The notes beneath the pieces are model-generated. The model was not told the origin of the DNA and did no database searches. It was given only the letters and a program-made list of their open reading frames with translations. A program made the translations under genes and the position numbers. This document shows positions 1 through 14,394 of a DNA stretch of 64,000 bases, in pieces. Origin of the DNA: Salvelinus alpinus (Eukaryota; Chordata; Actinopteri; Salmoniformes; Salmonidae); NCBI RefSeq assembly GCF_045679555.1, contig NC_092122.1:11310543-11374542 (forward strand), written 5' to 3'. Numbering within the stretch: position 1 is the stretch's first letter; each line of letters opens with the position of its first letter.

Positions 1-3000
1 TATTGTTCCTCCATCAGGTCCTAATGGTCTGGTACTCAGTGCTCTATTGTTCCTCCATCAGGTCCTAATGGTCTGGTACTCAGTGCTCTATTGTTCCTCC
101 ATCGGGTCCTAATGGTCTTGTACTCTGTGCTCTATTGTTCCTCCATCGGGTCCTAATGGTCTGGTACTCAGGGCTCTATTGTTCCTCCATCAGGTCCTAA
201 CGGTCTTGTACACAGTGCTCTATTGTTCCTCCATCAGGTCCTAATGGTCTGGTACTCAGGGCTCTATTGTCTCTCCATCAGGTCCTAATGGTCTGGTACT
301 CAGGGCTCTATTGTCCCTCCATCAGGTTCTAGTACTTAGGACTCTATTGTTTCTCTACCAGGTTCTAATGGTCTGGTACTCAGGGCTCTATTGTCCCTCC
401 ATCAGGTTCTAGTGGTCTGGTACTCAGGACACTATTGTTCCACCATCAGGTCCTAATTGTCTGGTACTCAGTGCTCTATTGTTCCTCCATCGGGTCCTAA
501 TGGTCTTGTACTCTGTGCTCTATTGTTCCTCCATCAGGTCCTAATGGTCTGGTACTCAGGGCTCTATTGTTCCTCCATCAGGTCCTAACGGTCTTGTACA
601 CAGTGCTCTATTGTTCCTCCATCAGGTCCTAATGGTCTGGTACTCAGGACTCTATTGTTCCTCCATCGGGTCCTAATGGTCTTGTACTCTGTGCTCTATT
701 GTTCCTCCATCAGGTCCTAATGGTCTGGTACTCAGGGCTCTATTGTTCCTCCATCAGGTCCTAACGGTCTTGTACACAGTGCTCTATTGTTCCTCCATCA
801 GGTCCTAATGGTCTGGTACTCAGGACTCTATTATCCCTCCATCAGGTCCTAATGGTCTTGTACTCAGTGCTCTATTGTTCCTCCATCAGGTCCTAATGGT
901 CTGGTACTCAGGGCTCTATTGTTCCTCCATCAGGTCCTAACGGTCTTGTACACAGTGCTCTATTGTTCTTCCATCAGGTCCTAATGGTCTGGTACTCAGG
1001 ACTCTATTATCCCTCCATCAGGTCCTAATGGTCTGGTACTCAGTGCTCTATTGTTCCTCCATCAGGTCCTAATGGTCTGGTACTCAGTGCTCTATTGTTC
1101 CTCCATCAGGTCCTAATGGTCTTGTACTCAGTGCTCTATTGTTCCTCAATCAGGTCCTAATGGTCTGGTACTCAGTGCTCTATTGTTCCTCCATCATGTC
1201 CTAATGGTCTGGTACTCAGTGCTCTATTGTTCCTCCATCAGGTCCTAATGGTCTTGTACTCAGTGCTCTATTGTTCCTCGATCAGGTCCTAATGGTCTGG
1301 TACTCAGTGCTCTATTGTTCCTCCATCAGGTCCTAATGGTCTGGAACTCAGTGCTCTATTGACCCCCCATCAGGTCCTAATGGTCTGGTACTCAGGGCTC
1401 TATTGTCCCTCCGTCAGGTCCTAATGGTCTGGTACTCAGGGCTCTATTGTCTCTCCATCAGGTCCTAATGGTCTGGTACTAAGCGCTCTATTGTCCCTCT
1501 ATCAGGTTCTAGTACTTAGGACTCTATTGTTTCTCTACCAGGTTCTAATGGTCTGGTACTCAGGGCTCTATTGTCCCTCCATCAGGTTCTAGTGGTCTGG
1601 TACTCAGGACACTATTGTTCCTCCATCAGGTCCTAATGGTCTGGTACTAAGCGCTCTATTGTTCCTCCATCATGTCCTAATGGTCTGGTACTCAGTGCTC
1701 TATTGTTCCTCCATCAGGTCCTAATGGTCTTGTACTCAGTGCTCTATTGTTCCTCGATCAGGTCCTAATGGTCTGGTACTCAGTGCTCTATTGTTCCTCC
1801 ATCAGGTCCTAATGGTCTGGAACTCAGTGCTCTATTGTTCCTCCATCAGGTCCTAACGGTCTTGTACACAGTGCTCTATTGTTCTTCCATCAGGTCCTAA
1901 TGGTCTGGTACTCAGGACTCTATTATCCCTCCATCAGGTCCTAATGGTCTGGTACTCAATGCTCTATTGTTCCTCCATCAGGTCCTAATGGTCTGGTACT
2001 CAGTGCTCTATTGTTCCTCCATCAGGTCCTAATGGTCTTGTACTCAGTGCTCTATTGTTCCTCAATCAGGTCCTAATGGTCTGGTACTCAGTGCTCTATT
2101 GTTCCTCCATCATGTCCTAATGGTCTGGTACTCAGTGCTCTATTGTTCCTCCATCAGGTCCTAATGGTCTTGTACTCAGTGCTCTATTGTTCGTCGATCA
2201 GGTCCTAATGGTCTGGTACTCAGTGCTCTATTGTTCCTCCATCAGGTCCTAATGGTCTGGAACTCAGTGCTCTATTGACCCCCCATCAGGTCCTAATGGT
2301 CTGGTACTCAGGGCTCTATTGTCCCTCCGTCAGGTCCTAATGGTCTGGTACTCAGGGCTCTATTGTCTCTCCATCAGGTCCTAATGGTCTGGTACTAAGC
2401 GCTCTATTGTCCCTCTATCAGGTTCTAGTACTTAGGACTCTATTGTTTCTCTACCAGGTTCTAATGGTCTGGTACTCAGGGCTCTATTGTCCCTCCATCA
2501 GGTTCTAGTGGTCTGGTACTCAGGACACTATTGTTCCTCCATCAGGTCCTAATGGTCTGGTACTAAGCGCTCTATTGTTCCTCCATCATGTCCTAATGGT
2601 CTGGTACTCAGTGCTCTATTGTTCCTCCATCAGGTCCTAATGGTCTTGTACTCAGTGCTCTATTGTTCCTCGATCAGGTCCTAATGGTCTGGTACTCAGT
2701 GCTCTATTGTTCCTCCATCAGGTCCTAATGGTCTGGAACTCAGTGCTCTATTGACCCCCCATAAGGTCCTAATGGTCTGGTACTCAGGGCTCTATTGTCC
2801 CTCCGTCAGGTCCTAATGGTCTGGTACTTAGGACTCTATTGTTTCTCTACCAGGTTCTAATGGTCTGGTACTCAGGGCTCTATTGTCCCTCCATCAGGTT
2901 CTAGTGGTCTGGTACTCAGGACACTATTGTTCCTCCATCAGGTCCTAATGGTCTGGTAGTCAGGGCTCTATTCTCTCTCCATCAGGTCCAAATGGTCTGG

Positions 3001-6000
3001 TACTCAGGGCTCTTTTGTCCCTCCATCAGGTCCTAATGGTCTGGTACTAAGCGCTCTATTGTCCCTCCATCAGGTTCTAGTACTTAGGACTCTATTGTTT
3101 CTCTACCAGGTTCAAATGGTCTGGTACTCAGGGCTCTCTTGTCCCTCCATCAGGTTCTAATGGTCTGGTACTCAGGACTCTATTATCCCTCCATCAGGTC
3201 CTAATGGTCTGGTACTCAGTGCTCTATTGACCCCCCCATCAGGTCCTAATGGCCTGGTACTCAGGGCTCTATTGTCCCTCTGTCAGGCCCTAATGGTCTG
3301 GTATTCAGTGCTGTATTGTTCCTCCATCAGGTCCTAATGGTCTGGTACTCAGTGCTCTATTGTTCCTCCATCAGGTCCTAATGGTCTGGAACTCAGTGCT
3401 CTATTGACCCCCCAACAGGTCCTAATGGTCTGGTACTCAGGGCTCTATTGTCCCTCCGTCAGGTCCTAATGGCCTGGTACTCAGTGCTCTATTGTTCCTC
3501 CATCAGGTCCTAATGGTCTGGTACTCAGTGCTCTATTGTTCCTCCATCAGGTCCTAATGGTCTGGTACTCAGGGCTCTATTGTCCCTCCATCAGGTCCTA
3601 ATGGTCTGCGACTCAGGGCTCTATTGTCCCTCCGTCAGGTCCTAATGGTCTGGTACTCAGTGCTCTATTTTCCCTCCATCAGGTCCTAATGGTCTGGTAC
3701 TCAGGGCTTTATTGTCCCTCCATCAGGTCCTAATGGTCTGGTACTCAGGGCTCTATTGTCTCTCCATCAGGTTCTAGTGGTCTGGTACTCAGGACACTAT
3801 TGTTCCTCCATCAGGTCCTAATGGTCTGGTACTCAGTGCTCTATTGTTCCTCCATCAGGTCCTAATGGTCTGGTACTCAGTGCTCTATTGTTCCTCCATC
3901 GGGTCCTAATGGTCTTGTACTCTGTGCTCTATTGTTCCTCCATCGGGTCCTAATGGTCTGGTACTCAGGGCTCTATTGTTCCTCCATCAGGTCCTAACGG
4001 TCTTGTACACAGTGCTCTATTGTTCCTCCATCAGGTCCTAATGGTCTGGTACTCAGGGCTCTATTGTCTCTCCATCAGGTCCTAATGGTCTGGTACTCAG
4101 GGCTCTATTGTCCCTCCATCAGGTTCTAGTACTTAGGACTCTATTGTTTCTCTACCAGGTTCTAATGGTCTGGTACTCAGGGCTCTATTGTCCCTCCATC
4201 AGGTTCTAGTGGTCTGGTACTCAGGACACTATTGTTCCACCATCAGGTCCTAATTGTCTGGTACTCAGTGCTCTATTGTTCCTCCATCGGGTCCTAATGG
4301 TCTTGTACTCTGTGCTCTATTGTTCCTCCATCAGGTCCTAATGGTCTGGTACTCAGGGCTCTATTGTTCCTCCATCAGGTCCTAACGGTCTTGTACACAG
4401 TGCTCTATTGTTCCTCCATCAGGTCCTAATGGTCTGGTACTCAGGACTCTATTATCCCTCCATCAGGTCCTAATGGTCTTGTACTCAGTGCTCTATTGTT
4501 CCTCCATCAGGTCCTAATGGTCTGGTACTCAGGGCTCTATTGTTCCTCCATCAGGTCCTAACGGTCTTGTACACAGTGCTCTATTGTTCTTCCATCAGGT
4601 CCTAATGGTCTGGTACTCAGGACTCTATTATCCCTCCATCAGGTCCTAATGGTCTGGTACTCAGTGCTCTATTGTTCCTCCATCAGGTCCTAATGGTCTG
4701 GTACTCAGTGCTCTATTGTTCCTCCATCAGGTCCTAATGGTCTTGTACTCAGTGCTCTATTGTTCCTCAATCAGGTCCTAATGGTCTGGTACTCAGTGCT
4801 CTATTGTTCCTCCATCATGTCCTAATGGTCTGGTACTCAGTGCTCTATTGTTCCTCCATCAGGTCCTAATGGTCTTGTACTCAGTGCTCTATTGTTCCTC
4901 GATCAGGTCCTAATGGTCTGGTACTCAGTGCTCTATTGTTCCTCCATCAGGTCCTAATGGTCTGGAACTCAGTGCTCTATTGACCCCCCATCAGGTCCTA
5001 ATGGTCTGGTACTCAGGGCTCTATTGTCCCTCCGTCAGGTCCTAATGGTCTGGTACTCAGGGCTCTATTGTCTCTCCATCAGGTCCTAATGGTCTGGTAC
5101 TAAGCGCTCTATTGTCCCTCTATCAGGTTCTAGTACTTAGGACTCTATTGTTTCTCTACCAGGTTCTAATGGTCTGGTACTCAGGGCTCTATTGTCCCTC
5201 CATCAGGTTCTAGTGGTCTGGTACTCAGGACACTATTGTTCCTCCATCAGGTCCTAATGGTCTGGTACTAAGCGCTCTATTGTTCCTCCATCATGTCCTA
5301 ATGGTCTGGTACTCAGTGCTCTATTGTTCCTCCATCAGGTCCTAATGGTCTTGTACTCAGTGCTCTATTGTTCCTCGATCAGGTCCTAATGGTCTGGTAC
5401 TCAGTGCTCTATTGTTCCTCCATCAGGTCCTAATGGTCTGGAACTCAGTGCTCTATTGACCCCCCATCAGGTCCTAATGGTCTGGTACTCAGGGCTCTAT
5501 TGTCCCTCCGTCAGGTCCTAATGGTCTGGTACTTAGGACTCTATTGTTTCTCTACCAGGTTCTAATGGTCTGGTACTCAGGGCTCTATTGTCCCTCCATC
5601 AGGTTCTAGTGGTCTGGTACTCAGGACACTATTGTTCCTCCATCAGGTCCTAATGGTCTGGTACTCAGGGCTCTATTCTCTCTCCATCAGGTCCAAATGG
5701 TCTGGTACTCAGGGCTCTATTGTCCCTCCATCAGGTCCTAATGGTCTGGTACTAAGCGCTCTATTGTCCCTCCATCAGGTTCTAGTACTTAGGACTCTAT
5801 TGTTTCTCTACCAGGTTCAAATGGTCTGGTACTCAGGGCTCTCTTGTCCCTCCATCAGGTTCTAATGGTCTGGTACTCAGGACTCTATTATCCCTCCATC
5901 AGGTCCTAATGGTCTGGTACTCAGTGCTCTATTGACCCCCCCATCAGGTCCTAATGGCCTGGTACTCAGGGCTCTATTGTCCCTCTGTCAGGCCCTAATG

Positions 6001-9000
6001 GTCTGGTATTCAGTGCTGTATTATTCCTCCATCAGGTCCTAATGGTCTGGTACTCAGTGCTCTATTGTTCCTCCATCAGGTCCTAATGGTCTGGAACTCA
6101 GTGCTCTATTGACCCCCCAACAGGTCCTAATGGTCTGGTACTCAGGGCTCTATTGTCCCTCCGTCAGGTCCTAATGGCCTGGTACTCAGTGCTCTATTGT
6201 TCCTCCATCAGGTCCTACTGGTCTGGTACTCAGTACTCTATTGTTCCTCCATCAGGTCCTAATGGTCTGGTACTCAGGGCTCTATTGTCCCTCCATCAGG
6301 TCCTAATGGTCTGCGACTCAGGGCTCTATTGTCCCTCCGTCAGGTCCTAATGGTCTGGTACTCAGTGCTCTATTTTCCCTCCACCAGGTCCTAATGGTCT
6401 GGTACTCAGGGCTTTATTGTCCCTCCATCAGGTCCTAATGGTCTGGTACTCAGGGCTCTATTGTCTCTCCATCAGGTTCTAGTGGTCTGGTACTCAGGAC
6501 ACTATTGTTCCTCCATCAGGTCCTAATGGTCTGGTACTCAGTGCTCTATTGTTCCTCCATCAGGTCCTAATGGTCTGGTACTCAGTGCTCTATTGTTCCT
6601 CCATCGGGTCCTAATGGTCTTGTACTCTGTGCTCTATTGTTCCTCCATCGGGTCCTAATGGTCTGGTACTCAGGGCTCTATTGTTCCTCCATCAGGTCCT
6701 AACGGTCTTGTACACAGTGCTCTATTGTTCCTCCATCAGGTCCTAATGGTCTGGTACTCAGGGCTCTATTGTCTCTCCATCAGGTCCTAATCGTCTGGTA
6801 CTCAGGGCTCTATTGTCCCTCCATCAGGTCCTAATGGTCTGGTACTAAGCGCTCTATTGTCCCTCCATCAGGTTCTAGTACTTAGGACTCTATTGTTTCT
6901 CTACCAGGTTCTAATGGTCTGGTACTCAGGGCTCTATTGTCCCTCCATCAGGTTCTAGTGGTCTGGTACTCAGGACACTATTGTTCCTCCATCAGGTCCT
7001 AATTGTCTGGTACTCAGTGCTCTATTGTTCCTCCATCGGGTCCTAATGGTCTTGTACTCTGTGCTCTATTGTTCCTCCATCAGGTCCTAATGGTCTGGTA
7101 CTCAGGGCTCTATTGTTCCTCCATCAGGTCCTAACGGTCTTGTACACAGTGCTCTATTGTTCCTCCATCAGGTCCTAATGGTCTGGTACTCAGGACTCTA
7201 TTATCCCTCCATCAGGTCCTAATGGTCTTGTACTCAGTGATCTATTGTTCCTCCATCAGGTCCTAATGGTCTGGTACTCAGGGCTCTATTGTTCCTCCAT
7301 CAGGTCCTAACGGTCTTGTACACAGTGCTCTATTGTTCTTCCATCAGGTCCTAATGGTCTGGTACTCAGTGCTCTATTGTTCCTCCATCATGTCCTAATG
7401 GTCTGGTACTCAGTGCTCTATTGTTCCTCCATCAGGTCCTAATGGTCTTGTACTCAGTGCTCTATTGTTCCTCGATCAGGTCCTAATGGTCTGGTACTCA
7501 GTGCTCTATTGTTCCTCCATCAGGTCCTAATGGTCTGGAACTCAGTGCTCTATTGACCCCCCATCAGGTCCTAATGGTCTGGTACTCAGGGCTCTATTGT
7601 CCCTCCGTCAGGTCCTAATGGTCTGGTACTCAGGGCTCTATTGTCTCTCCATCAGGTCCTAATGGTCTGGTACTAAGCGCTCTATTGTCCCTCTATCAGG
7701 TTCTAGTACTTAGGACTCTATTGTTTCTCTACCAGGTTCTAATGGTCTGGTACTCAGGGCTCTATTGTCCCTCCATCAGGTTCTAGTGGTCTGGTAATCA
7801 GGACACTATTGTTCCTCCATCAGGTCCTAATGGTCTGGTACTCAGGGCTCTATTGTCTCTCCATCAGGTCCTAATGGTCTGGTACTAAGCGCTCTATTGT
7901 CCCTCCATCAGGTTCTAGTACTTAGGACTCTATTGTTTCTCTACCAGGTTCAAATGGTCTGGTACTCAGGGCTCTATTGTCCCTCCATCAGGTTCTAATG
8001 GTCTGGTACTCAGGACTCTATTATCCCTCCATCAAGTCCTAATGGTCTGGTACTCAGTGCTCTATTGACCCCCCCATCAGGTCCTAATGGCCTGGTACTC
8101 AGGGCTCTATTGTCCCTCTGTCAGGTCCTAATGGTCTGGTATTCAGTGCTGTATTGTTCCTCCATCAGGTCCTAATGGTCTGGTACTCAGTGCTCTATTG
8201 TTCCTCCATCAGGTCCTAATGGACTGGAACTCAGTGCTCTATTGACCCCCCAACAGGTCCTAATGGTCTGGTACTCAGGGCTCTATTGTCCCTCCGTCAG
8301 GTCCTAATGGCCTGGTACTCAGTGCTCTATTGTTCCTCCATCAGGTCCTACTGGTCTGGTACTCAGTGCTCTATTGTTCCTCCATCAGGTCCTAATGGTC
8401 TGGTACTCAGGGCTCTATTGTCCCTCCATCAGGTCCTAATGGTCTGCGACTCAGGGCTCTATTGTCCCTCCGTCAGGTCCTAATGGTCTGGTACTCAGTG
8501 CTCTATTTTCCCTCCACCAGGTCCTAATGGTCTGGTACTCAGGGCTTTATTGTCCCTCCATCAGGTCCTAATGGTCTGGTACTCAGGGCTCTATTGTCTC
8601 TCCATCAGGTTCTAGTGGTCTGGTACTCAGGACACTATTGTTCCTCCATCAGGTCCTAATGGTCTGGTACTCAGTGCTCTATTGTTCCTCCATCAGGTCC
8701 TAATGGTCTGGTACTCAGTGCTCTATTGTTCCTCCATCGGGTCCTAATGGTCTTGTACTCTGTGCTCTATTGTTCCTCCATCGGGTCCTAATGGTCTGGT
8801 ACTCAGGGCTCTATTGTTCCTCCATCAGGTCCTAACGGTCTTGTACACAGTGCTCTATTGTTCCTCCATCAGGTCCTAATGGTCTGGTACTCAGGGCTCT
8901 ATTGTCTCTCCATCAGGTCCTAATCGTCTGGTACTCAGGGCTCTATTGTCCCTCCATCAGGTCCTAATGGTCTGGTACTAAGCGCTCTATTGTCCCTCCA

Positions 9001-12000
9001 TCAGGTTCTAGTACTTAGGACTCTATTGTTTCTCTACCAGGTTCTAATGGTCTGGTTCTCAGGGCTCTATTGTCCCTCCATCAGGTTCTAGTGGTCTGGT
9101 ACTCAGGACACTATTGTTCCTCCATCAGGTCCTAATTGTCTGGTACTCAGTGCTCTATTGTTCCTCCATCGGGTCCTAATGGTCTTGTACTCTGTGCTCT
9201 ATTGTTCCTCCATCAGGTCCTAATGGTCTGGTACTCAGGGCTCTATTGTTCCTCCATCAGGTCCTAACGGTCTTGTACACAGTGCTCTATTGTTCCTCCA
9301 CCAGGTCCTAATGGTCTGGTACTCAGGACTCTATTATCCCTCCATCAGGTCCTAATGGTCTTGTACTCAGTGATCTATTGTTCCTCCATCAGGTCCTAAT
9401 GGTCTGGTACTCAGGGCTCTATTGTTCCTCCATCAGGTCCTAACGGTCTTGTACACAGTGCTCTATTGTTCTTCCATCAGGTCCTAATGGTCTGGTACTC
9501 AGGACTCTATTATCCCTCCATCAGGTCCTAATGGTCTGGTACTCAGTGCTCTATTGTTCCTCCATCAGGTCCTAATGGTCTGGTACTCAGTGCTCTATTG
9601 TTCCTCCATCAGGTCCTAATGGTCTTGTACTCAGTGCTCTATTGTTCCTCAATCAGGTCCTAATGGTCTGGTACTCAGTGCTCTATTGTTCCTCCATCAT
9701 GTCCTAATGGTCTGGTACTCAGTGCTCTATTGTTCCTCCATCAGGTCCTAATGGTCTTGTACTCAGTGCTCTATTGTTCCTCGATCAGGTCCTAATGGTC
9801 TGGTACTCAGTGCTCTATTGTTCCTCCATCAGGTCCTAATGGTCTGGAACTCAGTGCTCTATTGACCCCCCATCAGGTCCTAATGGTCTGGTACTCAGGG
9901 CTCTATTGTCCCTCCGTCAGGTCCTAATGGTCTGGTACTCAGGGCTCTATTGTCTCTCCATCAGGTCCTAATGGTCTGGTACTAAGCGCTCTATTGTCCC
10001 TCTATCAGGTTCTAGTACTTAGGACTCTATTGTTTCTCTACCAGGTTCTAATGGTCTGGTACTCAGGGCTCTATTGTCCCTCCATCAGGTTCTAGTGGTC
10101 TGGTAATCAGGACACTATTGTTCCTCCATCAGGTCCTAATGGTCTGGTACTCAGGGCTCTATTGTCTCTCCATCAGGTCCTAATGGTCTGGTACTAAGCG
10201 CTCTATTGTCCCTCCATCAGGTTCTAGTACTTAGGACTCTATTGTTTCTCTACCAGGTTCAAATGGTCTGGTACTCAGGGCTCTATTGTCCCTCCATCAG
10301 GTTCTAATGGTCTGGTACTCAGGACTCTATTATCCCTCCATCAAGTCCTAATGGTCTGGTACTCAGTGCTCTATTGACCCCCCCATCAGGTCCTAATGGC
10401 CTGGTACTCAGGGCTCTATTGTCCCTCTGTCAGGTCCTAATGGTCTGGTATTCAGTGCTGTATTGTTCCTCCATCAGGTCCTAATGGTCTGGTACTCAGT
10501 GCTCTATTGTTCCTCCATCAGGTCCTAATGGTCTGGAACTCAGTGCTCTATTGACCCCCCATCAGGTCCTAATGGTCTGGTACTCAGGGCTCTATTGTCC
10601 CTCCGTCAGGTCCTAATGGTCTGGTACTCAGTGCTCTATTGTTCCTCCATCAGGTCCTAATGGTCTGGTACTCAGTGCTCTATTTTCCCTCCATCAGGTC
10701 CTAATGGTCTGGTACTCAGGGTTTTATTGTCCCTCCATCAGGTCCTAATGGTCTGGTACTCAGGGCTCTATTGTCTCTCCATCAGGTCCTAATGGTCTGG
10801 TACTCAGGGCTCTTTTGTCCCTCCATCAGGTCCTAATGGTCTGGTACTAAGCGCTCTATTGTCCCTCCATCAGGTTCTAGTACTTAGGACGCTATTGTTT
10901 CTCTACCAGGTTCTAATGGTCTGGTACTCAGGGCTCTATTGTCCCTCCATCAGGTTCTAGTGGTCTGGTACTCAGGACACTATTGTTCCTCCATCAGGTC
11001 CTAATGGTCTGGTACTCAGTGCTCTATTGTTCCTCCATCAGGTCCTAATGGTCTGGTACTCAGTGCTCTATTGTTCCTCCATCGGGTCCTAATGGTCTTG
11101 TACTCTGTGCTCTAGTGTTCCTCCATCAGGTCCTAATGGTCTGGTACTCAGGGCTCTATTGTTCCTCCATCAGGTCCTAACGGTCTTGTACACAGTGCTC
11201 TATTGTTCCTCCATCAGGTCCTAATGGTCTGGTACTCAGGACTCTATTATCCTTCCATCAGGTCCTAATGGTCTTGTACTCAGTGCTCTATTGTTCCTCC
11301 ATCAGGTCCTAATGGTCTGGTACTCAGTGCTCTATTGTTCCTCCATCAGGTCCTAATGGTCTTGTACTCAGTGCTCTATTGTTCCTCCATCAGGTCCCAA
11401 TGGTCTGGTGCTCAGTGCTCTATTGTTCCTCCATCAGGTCCTAATGGTCTGGTACTCAGTGCGCTATTGTTCCTCCATCAGGTCCTAATGGTCTGGTACT
11501 CAGTGCTCTATTGTTCCTCCATCAGGTCCTAATGGTCTTGTACTCAGTGCTCTATTGTTCCTCCATCAGGTCCTAATGGTCTGGTACTCAGTGCTCTATT
11601 GTTCCTCCATCAGGTCCTAATGGTCTGGTACTCAGTGCTCTATTGACCCCCCATCAGGTCCTAATGGTCTGGTACTCAGGGCTCTATTGTCCCTCCGTCA
11701 GGTCCTAATGGTCTGGTACTCAGTGCTCTATTGTTCCTCCATCAGGTCCTAATGGTCTGGTACTCAGGGCTCTATTGTTCCTCCATCAGGTCCTAATGGC
11801 CTGGTACTCAGGGCTCTATTGTCCCTCCATCAGGTCCTAATGGTCTGGTACTCAGGGCTCTATTGTCCCTCCGTCAGGACCTAATGGTCTGGTACTAAGT
11901 GCTCTATTTGCCCTCCATCAGGTCCTAATGGTCTGGTACTCAGGGCTTTATTGTCCCTCCATCAGGTCCTAATGGTCTGGTACTCAGGGCTCTATTGTTC

Positions 12001-14394
12001 CTCCATCAGGTCCTAATGGTCTGGTACTCAGTGCTCTATTGTTCCTCCATCAGGTCCTAATGGTCTGGTACTCAGTGCTCTATTGACCCTCCATCAGGTC
12101 CTAATGGTCTGGTACTCAGGGCTCTATTGTCTCTCCATCAGGTCCTAATGGTCTGGTACTCAGTGCTCTATTGACCCCCCATCAGGTCCTAATGGTCTGG
12201 TACTCAGGGCTCTATTGTCCCTCCGTCAGGTCCTAATGGTCTGGTACTCAGTGCTCTATTGTTCCTCCATCAGGTCCTAATGGTCTGGTACTCAGTGCTC
12301 TATTGACCCTCCATCAGGTCCTAATGGTCTGGTACTCAGGGCTTTATTGTCCCTCCATCAGGTCCTAATGGTCTGGTACTCAGGGCTCTATTGTCTCTCC
12401 ATCAGGTCCTAATGGTCTGGTACTCAGGGCTCTTTTGTCCCTCCATCAGGTCCTAATGGTCTGGTACTAAGCGCTCTATTGTCCCTCCATCAGGTTCTAG
12501 TACTTAGGACGCTATTGTTTCTCTACCAGGTTCTAATGGTCTGGTACTCAGGGCTCTATTGTCCCTCCATCATGTTCTAGTGGTCTGGTACTCAGGACAC
12601 TATTGTTCCTCCATCAGGTCCTAATGGTCTGGTACTCAGTGCTCTATTGTTCCTCCATCAGGTCCTAATGGTCTGGTACTCAGTGCTCTATTGTTCCTCC
12701 ATCGGGTCCTAATGGTCTTGTACTCTGTGCTCTAGTGTTCCTCCATCAGGTCCTAATGGTCTGGTACTCAGGGCTCTATTGTTCCTCCATCAGGTCCTAA
12801 CGGTCTTGTACACAGTGCTCTATTGTTCCTCCATCAGGTCCTAATGGTCTGGTACTCAGGACTCTATTATCCTTCCATCAGGTCCTAATGGTCTTGTACT
12901 CAGTGCACTATTGTTCCTCCATCAGGTCCTAATGGTCTGGTACTCAGTGCTCTATTGTTCCTCCATCAGGTCCTAATGGTCTTGTACTCAGTGCTCTATT
13001 GTTCCTCCATCAGGTCCCAATGGTCTGGTGCTCAGTGCTCTATTGTTCCTCCATCAGGTCCTAATGGTCTGGTATTCAGTGCGCTATTGTTCCTCCATCA
13101 GGTCCTAATGGTCTGGTACTCAGTGCTCTATTGCTCCTCCATCAGGTCCTAATGGTCTTGTACTCAGTGCTCTATTGTTCCTCCATCAGGTCCTAATGGT
13201 CTGGTACTCAGTGCTCTATTGTTCCTCCATCAGGTCCTAATGGTCTGGTACTCAGTGCTCTATTGACCCCCCATCAGGTCCTAATGGTCTGGTACTCAGG
13301 GCTCTATTGTCCCTCCGTCAGGTCCTAATGGTCTGGTACTCAGTGCTCTATTGTTCCTCCATCAGGTCCTAATGGTCTGGTACTCAGGGCTCTATTGTTC
13401 CTCCATCAGGTCCTAATGGCCTGGTACTCAGGGCTCTATTGTCCCTCCATCAGGTCCTAATGGTCTGGTACTCAGGGCTCTATTGTCCCTCCGTCAGGAC
13501 CTAATGGTCTGGTACTAAGTGCTCTATTTGCCCTCCATCAGGTCTTAATGGTCTGGTACTCAGGACTCTATTATCCTTCCATCAGGTCCTAATGGTCTTG
13601 TACTCAGTGCTCTATTGTTCCTCCATCAGGTCCTAATGGTCTGGTACTCAGTGCTCTATTGTTCCTCCATCAGGTCCTAATGGTCTTGTACTCTGTGCTG
13701 TATTGGTCCTCCATCAGGTCCTAATGGTCTGGTACTCAGGGCTCTATTGTTCCTCCATCAGGTCCTAACAGTCTTGTACACAGTGCTCTATTGTTCCTCC
13801 ATCAGGTCCTAACGGTCTGGTACTCAGGACTCTATTATCCTTCCATCAGGTCCTAATGGTCTTGTACTCAGTGCTCTATTGTTCCTCCATCAGGTCCTAA
13901 TGGGCTGGTACTCAGTGCTCTATTGTTCCTCCATCAGGTCCTAATGGTCTTGTACTCAGTGCTCTATTGTTCCTCAATCAGGTCCTAATGGTCTGGTTCT
14001 CAGTGCTCTATTGTTCCTCCATCAGGTCCTAATGGTCTGGTACTCAGTGTTCTATTGTTCCTCTATCAGGTCTTAATGGTCTTGTACTCAGTGCTCTATT
14101 GTTCCTCGATCAGGTCCTAATGGTCTGGTACTCAGTGCTCTATTGTTCCTCCATCAGGTCCTAATGGTCTGGAACTCAGTGCTCTATTGACCGCCCATCA
14201 GGTCCTAATGGTCTGGAACTCAGTGCTCTATTGTTCCTCCATCAGGTCCTAATGGTCTGGTACTTGTTCCTCCATCAGGTCCTAATGGTCTGGTACTCAG
14301 TGCTCTATTGTTCCTCCATCAGGTCCTAATGGTCTGGTACTTGTTCCTCCATCAGGTCATAATGGTCTGGTACTCAGTGCTCTATTGTTCCTCT
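1..14394. repeat. 44-bp minisatellite, 14.4 kb, open at left edge
   Basis: Head-to-tail copies of a 44-bp unit beginning TATTGTTCCTCCATCAGGTC and ending in a CTC run fill the first 14.4 kb. A recurrent short variant of 36 bp lacks 8 bases and carries the motif GGTTCTAGTACTTAGGAC. Another variant has a run of six or seven C after TATTGA. About 325 units are present and the array continues beyond the window. The unit length is not a multiple of 3, and the short open frames inside it are by-products. The last units, at about 14260-14394, are irregular, with truncated units reading TACTTGTTCCTCC, and the array then stops in unique DNA. Confidence 0.97.

Noticed and set aside
5632..13152. 65-77-codon open frames in the 44-bp array
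   Set aside because: They repeat with the satellite, shift frame every unit, and have no gene-like features.
1..14394. CRISPR-like regular array
   Set aside because: Units are contiguous with no unique spacers, in a vertebrate genome context. It is a minisatellite.
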